DNA from: Bin87 sp965232895
GTDB taxonomy: Bacteria; Chloroflexota; Dehalococcoidia; Lucifugimonadales; UBA3495
NCBI GenBank assembly: GCA_965232895.1
Contig: OZ247430.1
Location: 3,782,001 to 3,846,000, forward strand
Length of the DNA stretch: 64,000 bases
Direction: 5' to 3'
Below, in pieces: positions 7,430-16,135 of this stretch (the first letter of the stretch is position 1; the number at the start of each line of letters is the position of its first letter). The position numbers and the translations under genes are program-made. The notes under the pieces were generated by a model, which was not told the DNA's origin, did no database searches, and was given only the letters and a program-made list of their open reading frames with translations.

Positions 7430-10045
7430 ATGGATTATTTGAAACGCATCGACGAGTTGAAATCGTTGCTCCGCGAACGGATTTTGATCACCGACGGCGC
7501 GATGGGTACCCAGATCCAGGCGAAGAACCTGGGGCCCGACGATTTCGGGGGCGAGGAGTATGAAGGGTGCAACGAGTACCTTAACATAACCCGGCCCGAC
7601 GTGATCGACGACATCCACCGCGGTTACCTGGAAGCCGGCGCGGATATCATACAGACCAACACCTTCGGCGCAACCGCGCTGGTGCTGGGCGAGTATGACC
7701 TGGCTCACGAGGCGCGCCGGATCAACCGCGAGGCCGCAGCCATCGCCAGGCGGGCGGCGGACGAGGTAACTGCGGCCGAGCCGGAGAAGCCGCGTTTCGT
7801 GTACGGCGCGATGGGTCCGACCACGCGGACGATATCGGTGACGGGCGGCCTGACTTTTGATGAGCTGGCGGCCGATTACCACCAGCAGGCTGCCGGACTC
7901 ATCGAGGGCGGCGCTGACGTGCTGGTGCTGGAAACGGGCCAGGACACGATCAACATCAAGGCAGGGCTGGAAGGAATCGACCGAGCGCGCGCGGAACTGG
8001 GCGCGGACGTTCCGGCAGCAGTGCAGGGAACCGTCGAACCCATGGGCACCCTGCTGGCCGGCCAGGACGCCGAAGCGTTCTACACCTCGCTGGCGCACCG
8101 TGACCTGCTGTGGGTCGGTTTCAACTGTGCCACCGGGCCGGAGTTCATGACGGACCACATCCGCACGCTGCACGAGTTGTCGCAGTTTGGCATTGCCTGC
8201 GTGCCCAACGCGGGTTTGCCCGACGAGGACGGCAACTACAACGAGACGCCGGAAATGCTGACGGCCACGCTGGAGCGGTTCGCGTCCAATGGCTGGCTGA
8301 ACGTGACCGGCGGGTGTTGCGGCACCGGGCCGGACCACATCCGCCACTTGGTCGAGGCAATGGCTGACAAGAAGCCGCGGGTGACCCGGCCCACCCTGGA
8401 AACCCGGGTTTCGGGCATTGAAGCCGTGGTCGTGAACGAGGACACGCGACCGACCATTGTGGGCGAACGCACCAACGTGCTGGGCAGCCGCCGGTTCAAG
8501 CGATTAATCGCCGGTGAAAAGTTTGAGGAAGCGGCTGAGATCGGCCGGCGCCAGGTCCGCAACGGGGCGCATATCCTGGACGTGTGCCTGCAGGATCCGG
8601 ACCGTGACGAGACGGCGGACGTCATCAAGTTCCTGGACCAGTTGAACCGGCGGGTCAAGGCGCCGATCATGGTCGACTCGACGGACGCGGCGGTGATCGA
8701 GGAGTCGCTGAAGCGGCTGCAGGGCAAGTCCATCATCAACTCGATCAACCTCGAGGACGGCGAGGAGCGCTTCCAGCGTGTGGTTCCCCTAGCGCGCCGA
8801 TACGGAGCCGCCCTGGTTGTGGGTTGTATCGACGATGACCCGACCCAGGCCCAGGCGATCACCCGGGTGCGGAAATTGGAGATCGCGCAGCGTTCCCATC
8901 GGCTGCTGACCGAGAAATATGGTGTGGCGGAAGAGGACATCATCTTCGACCCGCTGGTGTTCCCGGCCGGGACCGGAGACGAGAACTACGTTGGCTCGGC
9001 GGCCGAAACCATCGAAGGCGTCAAGATGATCAAGGAGGCGTTGCCCCGGACCAAGACGGTGCTCGGCATTTCCAATGTTTCCTTCGGTCTGCCGGCCGCC
9101 GGCCGCGAGGTGTTCAACTCGGTGTTCCTGTATCACTGCACTCAAGCCGGGCTGGACATGGCCATTGTCAACTCGGAGATGATGCAGCGTTACGCCAGCA
9201 TCCCCGAGGAGGAACGCAAACTATCCGAAGACCTGATCTGGAACCGCGGCGCGGATCCCGTGGCGGCGTTTGCGGCGCACTTCCGCGACCGGGCGCCGCG
9301 GGCCACCGCGGAGGAACGGTTGGCGTTGCCGCTGGACGAGCGACTGGCGCAGTGCATTATCGAAGGCAGCAAGGAAGGGCTGGCCGAGGACCTGGACCTG
9401 GCCCTCCAGGAACGGCAACCGTTGGCGATAATCAACGGGCCACTGATGGCGGGGATGGACGAAGTCGGGCGGCAGTTCAACGCGAACCAGTTGATCGTCG
9501 CCGAGGTGTTGCAGAGCGCCGAGGCCATGAAGTTCGCGGTAGCGCACCTGGAACCTCATATGGAGCGCACCGACGCCGCGTCGCGAGGCCGAGTCCTGCT
9601 GGCCACGGTCAAGGGCGACGTGCACGACATCGGCAAAAACCTGGTGGAGATCATCCTGTCCAACAACGGGTACAGCGTGATCAACCTGGGGATCAAGGTG
9701 GCGGCTCAGGAATTGATTGCGGGTTACCGGGAGCATCAGCCGGACATCATCGGACTGTCGGGTTTGTTGGTGAAGTCGGCCCAGATGATGGTCGAAACGG
9801 TGCAGGATTTTCGCACGGCTGGCATCGCGGCGCCGGTGCTGGTTGGCGGCGCGGCCCTTTCCAACCGGTTCACCCGCCTGCGCATCGCGCCCGAGTATGA
9901 CGGACTGGTGGCGTACTCGCCGGACGCCATGACCGGATTGGCGCTGGCCAACGTGATACGCGACGACGACGAGCGCGAGCGATTGATCGCGCGGCTGGAG
10001 ACCGAAAGCGTCGAGCTGGCCGAGCAAGTGGCCGCCCGTGGGTAG
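7430..10045 (+). CDS. metH: Cobalamin-dependent methionine synthase, catalytic part without reactivation domain
   Basis: It transfers a methyl group from methyltetrahydrofolate to homocysteine through cobalamin. The protein has 871 aa from ATG 7430 (a possible earlier ATG at 7382 adds 16 unlikely residues). Order: homocysteine domain ~1-310 with zinc cysteines C233, C296, C297 (GGCCGTGP); pterin-binding domain ~325-590; cobalamin cap ~620-710; cobalamin domain ~715-871 with D730-V-H732-D-I-G735, H732 being the lower cobalt ligand. E. coli MetH is 1227 aa; the missing C-terminal AdoMet-binding reactivation module is encoded separately at 10936-11853. Two unrelated small genes lie between. No cobalamin riboswitch is recognisable in the leader. 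Confidence 0.95.
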   Translation: MDYLKRIDELKSLLRERILITDGAMGTQIQAKNLGPDDFGGEEYEGCNEYLNITRPDVIDDIHRGYLEAGADIIQTNTFGATALVLGEYDLAHEARRINREAAAIARRAADEVTAAEPEKPRFVYGAMGPTTRTISVTGGLTFDELAADYHQQAAGLIEGGADVLVLETGQDTINIKAGLEGIDRARAELGADVPAAVQGTVEPMGTLLAGQDAEAFYTSLAHRDLLWVGFNCATGPEFMTDHIRTLHELSQFGIACVPNAGLPDEDGNYNETPEMLTATLERFASNGWLNVTGGCCGTGPDHIRHLVEAMADKKPRVTRPTLETRVSGIEAVVVNEDTRPTIVGERTNVLGSRRFKRLIAGEKFEEAAEIGRRQVRNGAHILDVCLQDPDRDETADVIKFLDQLNRRVKAPIMVDSTDAAVIEESLKRLQGKSIINSINLEDGEERFQRVVPLARRYGAALVVGCIDDDPTQAQAITRVRKLEIAQRSHRLLTEKYGVAEEDIIFDPLVFPAGTGDENYVGSAAETIEGVKMIKEALPRTKTVLGISNVSFGLPAAGREVFNSVFLYHCTQAGLDMAIVNSEMMQRYASIPEEERKLSEDLIWNRGADPVAAFAAHFRDRAPRATAEERLALPLDERLAQCIIEGSKEGLAEDLDLALQERQPLAIINGPLMAGMDEVGRQFNANQLIVAEVLQSAEAMKFAVAHLEPHMERTDAASRGRVLLATVKGDVHDIGKNLVEIILSNNGYSVINLGIKVAAQELIAGYREHQPDIIGLSGLLVKSAQMMVETVQDFRTAGIAAPVLVGGAALSNRFTRLRIAPEYDGLVAYSPDAMTGLALANVIRDDDERERLIARLETESVELAEQVAARG

Positions 10046-10048
10046 ATC

Positions 10049-10381
10049 GTGCCGGAAAACGCGCGACTTCGTCGGGCTTGGGATGAATTGCCCAAAACCC
10101 CGCACGGGCGCGAAATGCCGAGTCGTCACCCTGATATGCGCCCAGAGTGGATGATGCACGTTATCGAATCTCCAGATTCTTACGAGTGGATCGAATACTC
10201 TACAACGTCGGGAGAAGAATTGCGGGTTTGGAGAATTCAAGTTGGATGGGCGCCAGAAATCGAAACTTGGATTAAGGTCGTGTTTGAGGAAAGTCTAACA
10301 GGTGGTGAATTTGATACGGCATATCGCCTCCGAGGCAAGCCGGCAGAGCATCAACTGAGGGGCCGGACAATGAGAAGTTGA
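10049..10381 (+). CDS. Small DUF4258-like protein, candidate toxin
   Basis: An 88-110 aa protein; GTG 10049 is possible but ATG 10115 (MPSRHPDMRPEWM) looks more like the family start. R-H-P-x-M-R-x-E-W-M, a central R-V-W-R-I and a C-terminal DTAYRLR resemble DUF4258-type small proteins (RHP.M...WI..V / ..AY..R), which often sit beside a DUF2283 partner in a toxin-antitoxin-like arrangement. That assignment is from memory of the pattern. The gene starts 3 nt after metH stop and its stop is 2 nt before the next ATG, so it is cotranscribed. Its codons are clearly less G+C-rich than metH, suggesting later insertion. Confidence 0.5.
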   Translation: MPENARLRRAWDELPKTPHGREMPSRHPDMRPEWMMHVIESPDSYEWIEYSTTSGEELRVWRIQVGWAPEIETWIKVVFEESLTGGEFDTAYRLRGKPAEHQLRGRTMRS

Positions 10382-10383
10382 AC

Positions 10384-10923
10384 ATGACCGACGCGAAACT
10401 TCGGCCAGAAACCAAAGCTGCCCCGGTCGGAAATCAGTGCCTTTGCGGTTGCGGTGAAATTACCACGCCGCAGTCCGACTTCCGCCAAGGCCACGATATG
10501 CGCGTAAAGGGAATGCTGTCCGGCCTCAAGAAATTGAAGCCAGAGGAGAAATTCCGCCTCCCGGATGTTCTGGTGGCACGGGCGACCATAGACTCCGAAT
10601 TCCAGGTGCATGGCTACAGCGCAGAGACCATCCTCAGGCTGGCGGCAGTGGCGCATTCGGAGTTGAAGCCGACGGTTTGGTACTACTCTGACACGCAAAC
10701 GCTGGTTATAGAGAATGGTGCGCGGCGAGCGGAAGGCGAACAAGTCGCCAAAGGCGTGGTGGTGTTTTATGCAGAGGCAGAAGGGGGCGAACTTGACCAC
10801 GACGTTACGGCGATAACAATAGAAAACGCGGAGGTAACGCTCAAGCCCTTCGTTGACGCCATACTGGCAAAGCACGGCGTGGCGCTCGAACGGCCAGACG
10901 CGGAGAAAATGCAAGCGGTCTAG
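10384..10923 (+). CDS. DUF2283-like protein with N-terminal Cys-rich motif, candidate partner of the upstream gene
   Basis: A 179-aa protein from ATG 10384. The N-terminus has CLCGCGEITTPQSDFRQGHD, a short C-x-C-G-C-G...F-x-x-GHD motif that I have seen at the start of various small bacterial proteins and that may bind zinc. The C-terminal half (TVWYYSDTQTLVIENG ... GVVVFYAEA ... ITIENA) resembles DUF2283, in which a beta-hairpin Y-x-x-x-x-D-x-L-x-I leads to an IEI-x-A ending. Together with 10049-10381 it forms a tight two-gene unit lying between the two metH parts. A role as antitoxin is inferred from the pairing only. Confidence 0.5.
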   Translation: MTDAKLRPETKAAPVGNQCLCGCGEITTPQSDFRQGHDMRVKGMLSGLKKLKPEEKFRLPDVLVARATIDSEFQVHGYSAETILRLAAVAHSELKPTVWYYSDTQTLVIENGARRAEGEQVAKGVVVFYAEAEGGELDHDVTAITIENAEVTLKPFVDAILAKHGVALERPDAEKMQAV

Positions 10924-10935
10924 GCCGCGCCGATT

Positions 10936-11853
10936 ATGAATACTACTACCAATATCACGTCCTCCGTGGCCCCGCTGGAATCGTCGCCCCGGCCGCCCGA
11001 CCTGCGGCTCCACGTCCTCGACGACTACGACCTGGACGAGATCTTCGGGTACATCAATCCGCAGATGCTCTACGTGCGCCACTTGGGATATCGGGGGCGG
11101 TTCTGGGAGGCGCTGCGGGAGGACGAACCCAAGGCGATCGAACTGCGCCGGCAGGTGCAAAAGATCGAAGAAGTGATGCTGTCGCGCTCCGATATCAGCG
11201 CCAGCGCGGTGTTCAAATTCTTCCCGTGCCGCTCCGAGGGGCAATGGCTGATCGTTTACGAGCCGGACGGCGCGAAAGAACTGGAGCGGTTCTACTTCGG
11301 CAGACAGCAGGAGCGCGAGAGCCTGTGCCTGGCCGACTACGCGCGTCCGGTTGGCGATGGTCCTAACGACTACCTCGCGATGTTCACGACCACCGTGGGC
11401 CCGGGCATACGCGACCTGTCCGAACGGTGGAAGAACGAAGGCCGATACCTGGACTCGCACACGCTGCAAGCATTGGCAATCGAATCGGCAGAAGGTTTTG
11501 CCGAATTGCTGCACAAGCGGATCCGCACCATGTGGAACATCGGCGAATCCTCGGGCTTGAAGGTGAGCGGCGAGGACGAGCTTCGCGACCTGTTCCGGGC
11601 CAACTACCGGGGCAAGCGGTTCTCATTCGGATACCCCGCGTGCCCCCGGCTCGAAGATCAGGAAAAGCTGTTCGCCCTGCTGGACGTGACGGCGAACATC
11701 GGGGTTGAGCTGACGGACGGCTACATGATGGACCCGGAGGGTTCGGTTTCAGCCGTGGTGTTCCACCATCCGCAGGCCAAGTACTTCAACCTGGACGAAG
11801 CGGATATCGAAAGGCTGGAAACCGAAATCGCGCAGTTGCCCGCGGGTCGATAG
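10936..11853 (+). CDS. Methionine synthase reactivation (AdoMet-binding) domain as a free-standing protein
   Basis: A 305-aa protein corresponding to the C-terminal activation module of MetH, which binds AdoMet and reductively remethylates oxidised cob(II)alamin. Diagnostic segments are VLDDYDLDEIFGYINP at the start, SLCLADYARP, RANYRGKRFSFGYPACP with the conserved R-x-x-x-GYPACP loop that holds AdoMet, and the ending DPEGSVSAVVFHHPQAKYF. It complements exactly what is missing from the metH product at 7430-10045. It is the last gene of the metH transcript, being followed by a convincing terminator. It must work in trans, with a flavodoxin-like reductant not found here. Confidence 0.9.
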   Translation: MNTTTNITSSVAPLESSPRPPDLRLHVLDDYDLDEIFGYINPQMLYVRHLGYRGRFWEALREDEPKAIELRRQVQKIEEVMLSRSDISASAVFKFFPCRSEGQWLIVYEPDGAKELERFYFGRQQERESLCLADYARPVGDGPNDYLAMFTTTVGPGIRDLSERWKNEGRYLDSHTLQALAIESAEGFAELLHKRIRTMWNIGESSGLKVSGEDELRDLFRANYRGKRFSFGYPACPRLEDQEKLFALLDVTANIGVELTDGYMMDPEGSVSAVVFHHPQAKYFNLDEADIERLETEIAQLPAGR

Positions 11854-11879
11854 GCAATGACGTTACCGCGCTTTCACCG

Positions 11880-11914
11880 GCCCGTAGCCCTTTGGCGCAC
11901 GGGCTTTATTTTTG
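11880..11914 (+). terminator. Rho-independent terminator of the metH operon
   Basis: A GCCCGT/ACGGGC stem (11880-11885 with 11899-11904) encloses a smaller GCC/GGC pairing and is followed by TTTATTTTT. It starts 26 nt after the stop of the reactivation-domain gene. Confidence 0.75.
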
Positions 11915-11991
11915 CCAGGTACAGGTCCATGTCTGGTCGCCAGTTCGGACATTGCGCGATTCAGCAGCGCCGCGCTGCGAGGGCGTATTGG

Positions 11992-12011
11992 ATTCCCGCG
12001 AAAGCGGGAAT
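11992..12011. repeat. Short palindromic repeat unit (REP-like hairpin)
   Basis: ATTCCCGC (11992-11999) and GCGGGAAT (12004-12011) form a perfect 8-bp stem closed by a GAAA tetraloop, followed by GACGG. Elements of this form are common intergenic repeats in many bacterial genomes. It lies between two convergent transcription units, after the terminator at 11880. I found one copy in this window. Confidence 0.5.
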
Positions 12012-12063
12012 GACGGTAGTGGGCGATGGCGCTTGGCCCGTGCTGGGCAAATGCAACCGGGCG

Positions 12064-12813
12064 CTACTGCGCGGTAAAGCCACCGTCGACGACCAGTTCG
12101 GCGCCGGTGATGTAGGACGCCTCATCGCTGGCCAGGAAGAGGACGGCGTAGGCGACTTCCTCTCGATTGCCGACGCGCTTCATGGGAATGTTCGCCATCA
12201 TCGCGGAGCGGGTTTCCGAGGCGGCCGACCCACCGGCCATGGGCGGCATCAGGCCGGGATGGACCGAGTTGACGCGGATGCCGGCTTCGGCCCAACGGAC
12301 GGCCGCGGACTTGGTCATCAGGCGGACGGCGCCCTTGGAGGCGTTGTATCCCATGTGGATGAAGTCCTGGCCGACGATGCCGGAAATGGACGAGATGTTG
12401 ACGATGCTACCCCCGTCACCCCGTTCCATGGCGGCGATGGCGTGCTTCATGCCGAGGAAAACGCCTTTCGCATTGATGTTCATCAGGCGGTCCCAGGTGG
12501 TGGTTCCCAGGTTGTCCTCCTCGTCGTAGCCGGAAATGCCCGCGTTGTTCACCAGAATGTCCAACCTGCCATACCGGCCGATTGTGTCGGCGATGACCTG
12601 CCGCCAGTTATCCTCGTCGGTCACGTTGAGGTGGGCGTACTCGGCGCTGCCGCCGTTGGAAACGATGTCGTCGGCGACCCGCTGGCCGGCGTCGTCGGTG
12701 ACGTCGCACACGACCACGGTGGCCCCCTCTTCGGCAAAGAGGCGGGCTTCGACCTCGCCCATGCCGCGTGCGGCTCCGGTAACGATGGCGATTTTGCCTT
12801 CGAGCCTGGTCAT
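12064..12813 (-). CDS. Short-chain dehydrogenase/reductase
   Basis: A 249-aa classical SDR. Cofactor motif TGAARGMG near residue 12 and an acidic residue after beta-2 (VVVCDVTD) point to NAD(H) rather than NADP(H). NNAG is at ~88, the catalytic serine lies in VNISSISG, and the YxxxK pair is in GYNASKG. The ending ITGAELVVDGGFTAQ is the standard C-terminus. Such enzymes oxidise or reduce secondary alcohols, steroids or 3-oxoacyl groups; the substrate cannot be assigned. It is monocistronic with its own extended -10 promoter and converges on the metH operon. Confidence 0.9.
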   Translation of the reverse strand: MTRLEGKIAIVTGAARGMGEVEARLFAEEGATVVVCDVTDDAGQRVADDIVSNGGSAEYAHLNVTDEDNWRQVIADTIGRYGRLDILVNNAGISGYDEEDNLGTTTWDRLMNINAKGVFLGMKHAIAAMERGDGGSIVNISSISGIVGQDFIHMGYNASKGAVRLMTKSAAVRWAEAGIRVNSVHPGLMPPMAGGSAASETRSAMMANIPMKRVGNREEVAYAVLFLASDEASYITGAELVVDGGFTAQ

Positions 12814-12857
12814 AACAGCTCTCCCTCGGGGTCCCTGGAACGGACCGTGCGGGCCGG

Positions 12858-12866
12858 ATTATAGCA
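12858..12866 (-). promoter_or_regulatory. Extended -10 promoter element for the SDR gene
   Basis: Minus-strand TGCTATAAT, 45 nt before the SDR start, with the same flanks (GA upstream, CC downstream) as the element before leuC. It is divergent from the exopolyphosphatase gene, whose start is 40 nt away on the other strand. Confidence 0.55.
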
Positions 12867-12905
12867 TCGGCTTGGCAAGATCTGACCCTGGAGCTTGAGG
12901 TATCG

Positions 12906-14531
12906 ATGACGACCATCCAGACCACCGATGCGGCGCTGGCCGCCGAACGGACCGGCGCATCGCCAAACACGAGTGCCGGGCCTGCGGGAGGCCACGAGGG
13001 AGTCAGTCCGTTCCCACGATATACCGCGGTCATAGACGTCGGGTCCGGGTCAGCGCGGGCAGTGGTGATGCAGGTCAATCACGGGGGCGGCATCGAAATC
13101 GTTGCCCAGCAACGGGTGACGCTCAACCTGATGAGCCACGTGGGAAGCGACGGGTACCTCGACGAACAAGGACTGGCCAGTACGCTGGACGCGCTGGAGG
13201 ACTTCGCTCTGGTGGCGCGGGGGTACGGGATCGAAACAATTCACGCCGTAGGCACTGCCGCGCTGCGCGAGTCGGGCAACGCCAAAACCATCACGGGCGC
13301 AGCCGAGGAAAGTTTCGGCATACCGTTGCGGATCATCGACGGTTCCGATGAAGCCGCGTACTGCTTCGTGGGGGCGATCCACGGCCTGGGCGCGGAGAAC
13401 GGGTTATTGGCGGACATCGGCGGCGGCAGCACCGAGGTGGTCCAATTTCGGGACCGGGGGCTGATGTCCAGCCTTTCGGTGCCGCTGGGCAGTCTTCGTA
13501 TCTCCAACCAGTTCGATCTCGGCGATCGTCCGGCAGCAGAATCGGTGCGGGCGGCTTACGATTACGTGCGAGCGGTTCTCACCAGTGCCGGGGTTGAGCC
13601 GCTTCCGGACGGCGCCACCCTGGTTGGATCCGGAGGATCAGTGCGCTTGCTTTCCCGGCTGGACCGGCTGCGTGAACCCTATCCCATCATCAAGCTGCAT
13701 GGATACGAGATTCGCGCCTCCGCGCTGATCGAGCAGATTGAACAATTGGCCGCGATGTCCCGGATTGATAGGGCCAGCATTCCCGGCATGAATCCCGAGC
13801 GAAGTCATTCCATAATCGGGGGAGCGGTGGTGGCGCACGCGTTGATGCAGCACCTGGAGACGGACCGGTTGCTGGTGTCCGGGCAGGGACTGCGCGAGGG
13901 TCTCGCCCGTCACCCGGAACCGCCGTCCACGTGTGAAAACGTGCAACTGCCGCCTTTAGAATCGGTGAGGGCGGAATCGCTGGCAGACCTGGTGGGAAGG
14001 TTTGCGGATCGATTCGGCCAGCGGGGAGAGAGGAGAGCCGAGCTGGCCGGACGCATCGCGGACACGGCGTGGAGCGGAAGGAACCGGCAGTTGGCGAATT
14101 CGCTGCGGTGCGCGGCGCGGCTCCTGGATATCGGAAACGCGGTGGACTATTACAATCGCCTCAATCGGACTGCGAGTATAATAGTGCGAACCGACCTGCC
14201 CGGATTTACCCACGCGGAATCGGCGCAGATTGCGACCACGCTGTTGGCCGCGGAATCTGGGTCTCTGCCGCGCCGGTTCCGGCAAAACAGGCTGGTGTCT
14301 CCTGTAGAATTGCAGTTGATCGAACAGGCGGCCGTCATGCTGATAACCGCCGACGAATTGGACGGCAGAATGCCAAAGGGAATGGCTGCGAACGCGGTTA
14401 CAATAGGTCGAGAGGAAGGAACCTGTCGCATCGCGACTCCGAGTTGGTCGGCGGTGGCTGCCCCCGGTCTGCCGGCAAAGTGGAAAAAGGCGTTCGCGGA
14501 AGACGTACAAATAGAGAGGAGTGCATCATGA
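12906..14531 (+). CDS. ppx: Exopolyphosphatase / pppGpp phosphohydrolase family protein
   Basis: A 541-aa Ppx/GppA protein; members release phosphate from the ends of polyphosphate or remove the 5' gamma-phosphate of pppGpp. The ASKHA phosphate loops are visible as VIDVGSGSARAVVM (~residue 43) and ADIGGGSTEV (~170). A segment with GMNPERSHSIIGGA at ~300 and a C-terminal helical region (~340-520) like the HD-type extension of longer Ppx proteins follow. The N-terminal ~38 residues are Ala/Thr/Gly-rich and probably disordered. Its TGA overlaps the ATG of the next gene (ATGA), so expression of the thymidylate-kinase-like gene is likely translationally coupled. Confidence 0.85.
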   Translation: MTTIQTTDAALAAERTGASPNTSAGPAGGHEGVSPFPRYTAVIDVGSGSARAVVMQVNHGGGIEIVAQQRVTLNLMSHVGSDGYLDEQGLASTLDALEDFALVARGYGIETIHAVGTAALRESGNAKTITGAAEESFGIPLRIIDGSDEAAYCFVGAIHGLGAENGLLADIGGGSTEVVQFRDRGLMSSLSVPLGSLRISNQFDLGDRPAAESVRAAYDYVRAVLTSAGVEPLPDGATLVGSGGSVRLLSRLDRLREPYPIIKLHGYEIRASALIEQIEQLAAMSRIDRASIPGMNPERSHSIIGGAVVAHALMQHLETDRLLVSGQGLREGLARHPEPPSTCENVQLPPLESVRAESLADLVGRFADRFGQRGERRAELAGRIADTAWSGRNRQLANSLRCAARLLDIGNAVDYYNRLNRTASIIVRTDLPGFTHAESAQIATTLLAAESGSLPRRFRQNRLVSPVELQLIEQAAVMLITADELDGRMPKGMAANAVTIGREEGTCRIATPSWSAVAAPGLPAKWKKAFAEDVQIERSAS

Positions 14532-15367
14532 CCGTATTGCAAGAAGAGCACGCGTACAAGATGGGCGAACGCTACGGGCTGCATCCCGACGATGGACAAT
14601 ATCCCGGCAAGCTGATCATCGTCGAGGGCATTGATGGCTCCGGCAAGAGTACCCAGATCGACCTTCTGGGCAAATGGCTCAACAGCCAGAACCTGGTCAC
14701 CGTGTTCACCGAGTGGAACTCGTCGCCCATCGTGCGACGGACCACCAAGCGGGGCAAGGTTGAAGAACTGCTGACGCCCATGTCGTTCAGCCTGATCCAC
14801 GCCGCCGACTTCGCCAACCGGGTCCACGCGCAGATCCTGCCCGCGCTGCGGGCTGGCGCGGTGGTGCTCGCGGACCGCTACGTGTTCACCGCGTTCGCGA
14901 GGGACGCCGCTCGGGGCGTCAACCGGGAATGGCTGCGACGGGTTTACTCGTTCGCCGTGCAGCCGTCGCTGGCGCTGTATTTCAAAGTGCCGCTGGATGT
15001 GTCCATCCACCGAATCACGGTCGGGCGCGAGGAACTGGGCTACTACGAGTCGGGCCAGGACATGGGCTTTGCCGGAGATAGGGAGGAGTCCTTCCGGATT
15101 TTCCAGGGCAGGCTGCTGGAAGAGTACGACGCTCTGACGGAAGAGTTCGGCCTGATGACCATCGACGCCACCCAACCGATTGCCGTGCAGCAACAGCAGG
15201 TGAGGAAGTACGTGGAGCCGCTGCTGGAAGACGTGATGGCGATCCGTGGCCAGAGCGTGCCAGAGGCCCTGGGTCGCGCCGGGCTCACCGGGCGTTACGT
15301 CACCTCACCCATGCGCCGCCGCTTGACAGAACAGGAAGCGTTGGCGGCCGCGAAATCCGACGGTTAG
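14528..15367 (+). CDS. Thymidylate-kinase-like P-loop kinase, copy 1
   Basis: A 279-aa protein from ATG 14528, overlapping the ppx stop by 4 nt. Walker A is intact (VEGIDGSGKSTQ, ~residues 33-44). The base-binding DRY motif follows as VLADRYVFTAFARDAARG, and residues to ~235 fit the Tmk fold. It is longer than usual Tmk (~210 aa), with a 20-residue N-terminal extension and a ~45-residue basic tail, and the canonical LID arginine pattern is not obvious. It may phosphorylate dTMP or another (di)phosphate acceptor. Its close tie to an exopolyphosphatase and a second kinase-like gene suggests a specialised role. Confidence 0.7.
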   Translation: MTVLQEEHAYKMGERYGLHPDDGQYPGKLIIVEGIDGSGKSTQIDLLGKWLNSQNLVTVFTEWNSSPIVRRTTKRGKVEELLTPMSFSLIHAADFANRVHAQILPALRAGAVVLADRYVFTAFARDAARGVNREWLRRVYSFAVQPSLALYFKVPLDVSIHRITVGREELGYYESGQDMGFAGDREESFRIFQGRLLEEYDALTEEFGLMTIDATQPIAVQQQQVRKYVEPLLEDVMAIRGQSVPEALGRAGLTGRYVTSPMRRRLTEQEALAAAKSDG

Positions 15368-15436
15368 GCCGGCGCTGGCGAATTGGCCGCCGCTGGAAGA
15401 TTTTACCGAAGCAAGTGATAACCGGGAGCGACAACG

Positions 15437-16135
15437 ATGAATGAAGTCAGGTTCTACGGTCACACCCCACCGGGAGCCGGAGACGAAGAAACGCCGGGTA
15501 GCCTGATAGTGGTGGAGGGCACCGATGGCGTGGGTCGATCAACGCAGATCGCCATGCTGCGGGAATGGTTGGAAGCCGAAGGGTACGCGGTATTGGTGAC
15601 GGGTTTCCGAAGGTCGGAACTGGCTGCCAACGGCATTGACCGGGCGATGCGCGGCAACACGCTGGACCCGATGACGCTCAACCTGTTCTACGCCACCGAC
15701 TTCTGGGACCGGCTGGAAAAGAACATCGTGCCGGCCCTGCGGTCCGGGATGGTTGCGCTCGTTGACCGGTACATATTTTCGATCATCGCCAGGGCCAGGG
15801 TGCGCGGCGTGTCCCCACGGTGGCTCAACGACGTTTTTGAATTCGCAGTGGTGCCCGACATCGTGCTCTATTTGGATGTGGATGTTGAACACCTGGTGCC
15901 GCGCGTGCTGTCCGTGCGACAACTGGACCACTGGGAATCGGGTGAGGACTTCCTGCGCGGGCCTGACCTGTATGAAAATTTCATCACATACCAGTCGGCT
16001 CTGATCGACGAATTCCGGGAATTGGCCAAAGAGCACCAGTTCGTCACCGTGGACGGCCGCGGGAGCGTAGGCGACGTTTTTGAGGCCTTGCAGACTGAGG
16101 TCCGCAAGGCCCTGGAAGGTATGGGGGAGTACTGA
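15437..16135 (+). CDS. Thymidylate-kinase-like protein, copy 2, with Lys-to-Arg change in the P-loop
   Basis: A 232-aa paralogue of the preceding gene (shared spacing of P-loop, SEL/SPI segment, YATDFWDR versus HAADFANR, and DRYIFSIIAR). Walker A reads EGTDGVGRST: the phosphate-binding lysine is arginine. DRY is kept. In P-loop kinases this lysine is normally essential, so the protein may be a non-catalytic partner or have altered nucleotide use. It starts 69 nt after copy 1, apparently in the same transcript. I cannot exclude that the Arg form is conserved and active in this subfamily. Confidence 0.65.
   Translation: MNEVRFYGHTPPGAGDEETPGSLIVVEGTDGVGRSTQIAMLREWLEAEGYAVLVTGFRRSELAANGIDRAMRGNTLDPMTLNLFYATDFWDRLEKNIVPALRSGMVALVDRYIFSIIARARVRGVSPRWLNDVFEFAVVPDIVLYLDVDVEHLVPRVLSVRQLDHWESGEDFLRGPDLYENFITYQSALIDEFRELAKEHQFVTVDGRGSVGDVFEALQTEVRKALEGMGEY

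Noticed and set aside
11857..12864. Long plus-strand open frame (335 codons) opposite the SDR gene
   Set aside because: It mirrors a clear SDR coding sequence on the minus strand and its translation is low-complexity Gly/Asp/His-rich, as expected for an antisense frame in G+C-rich DNA.
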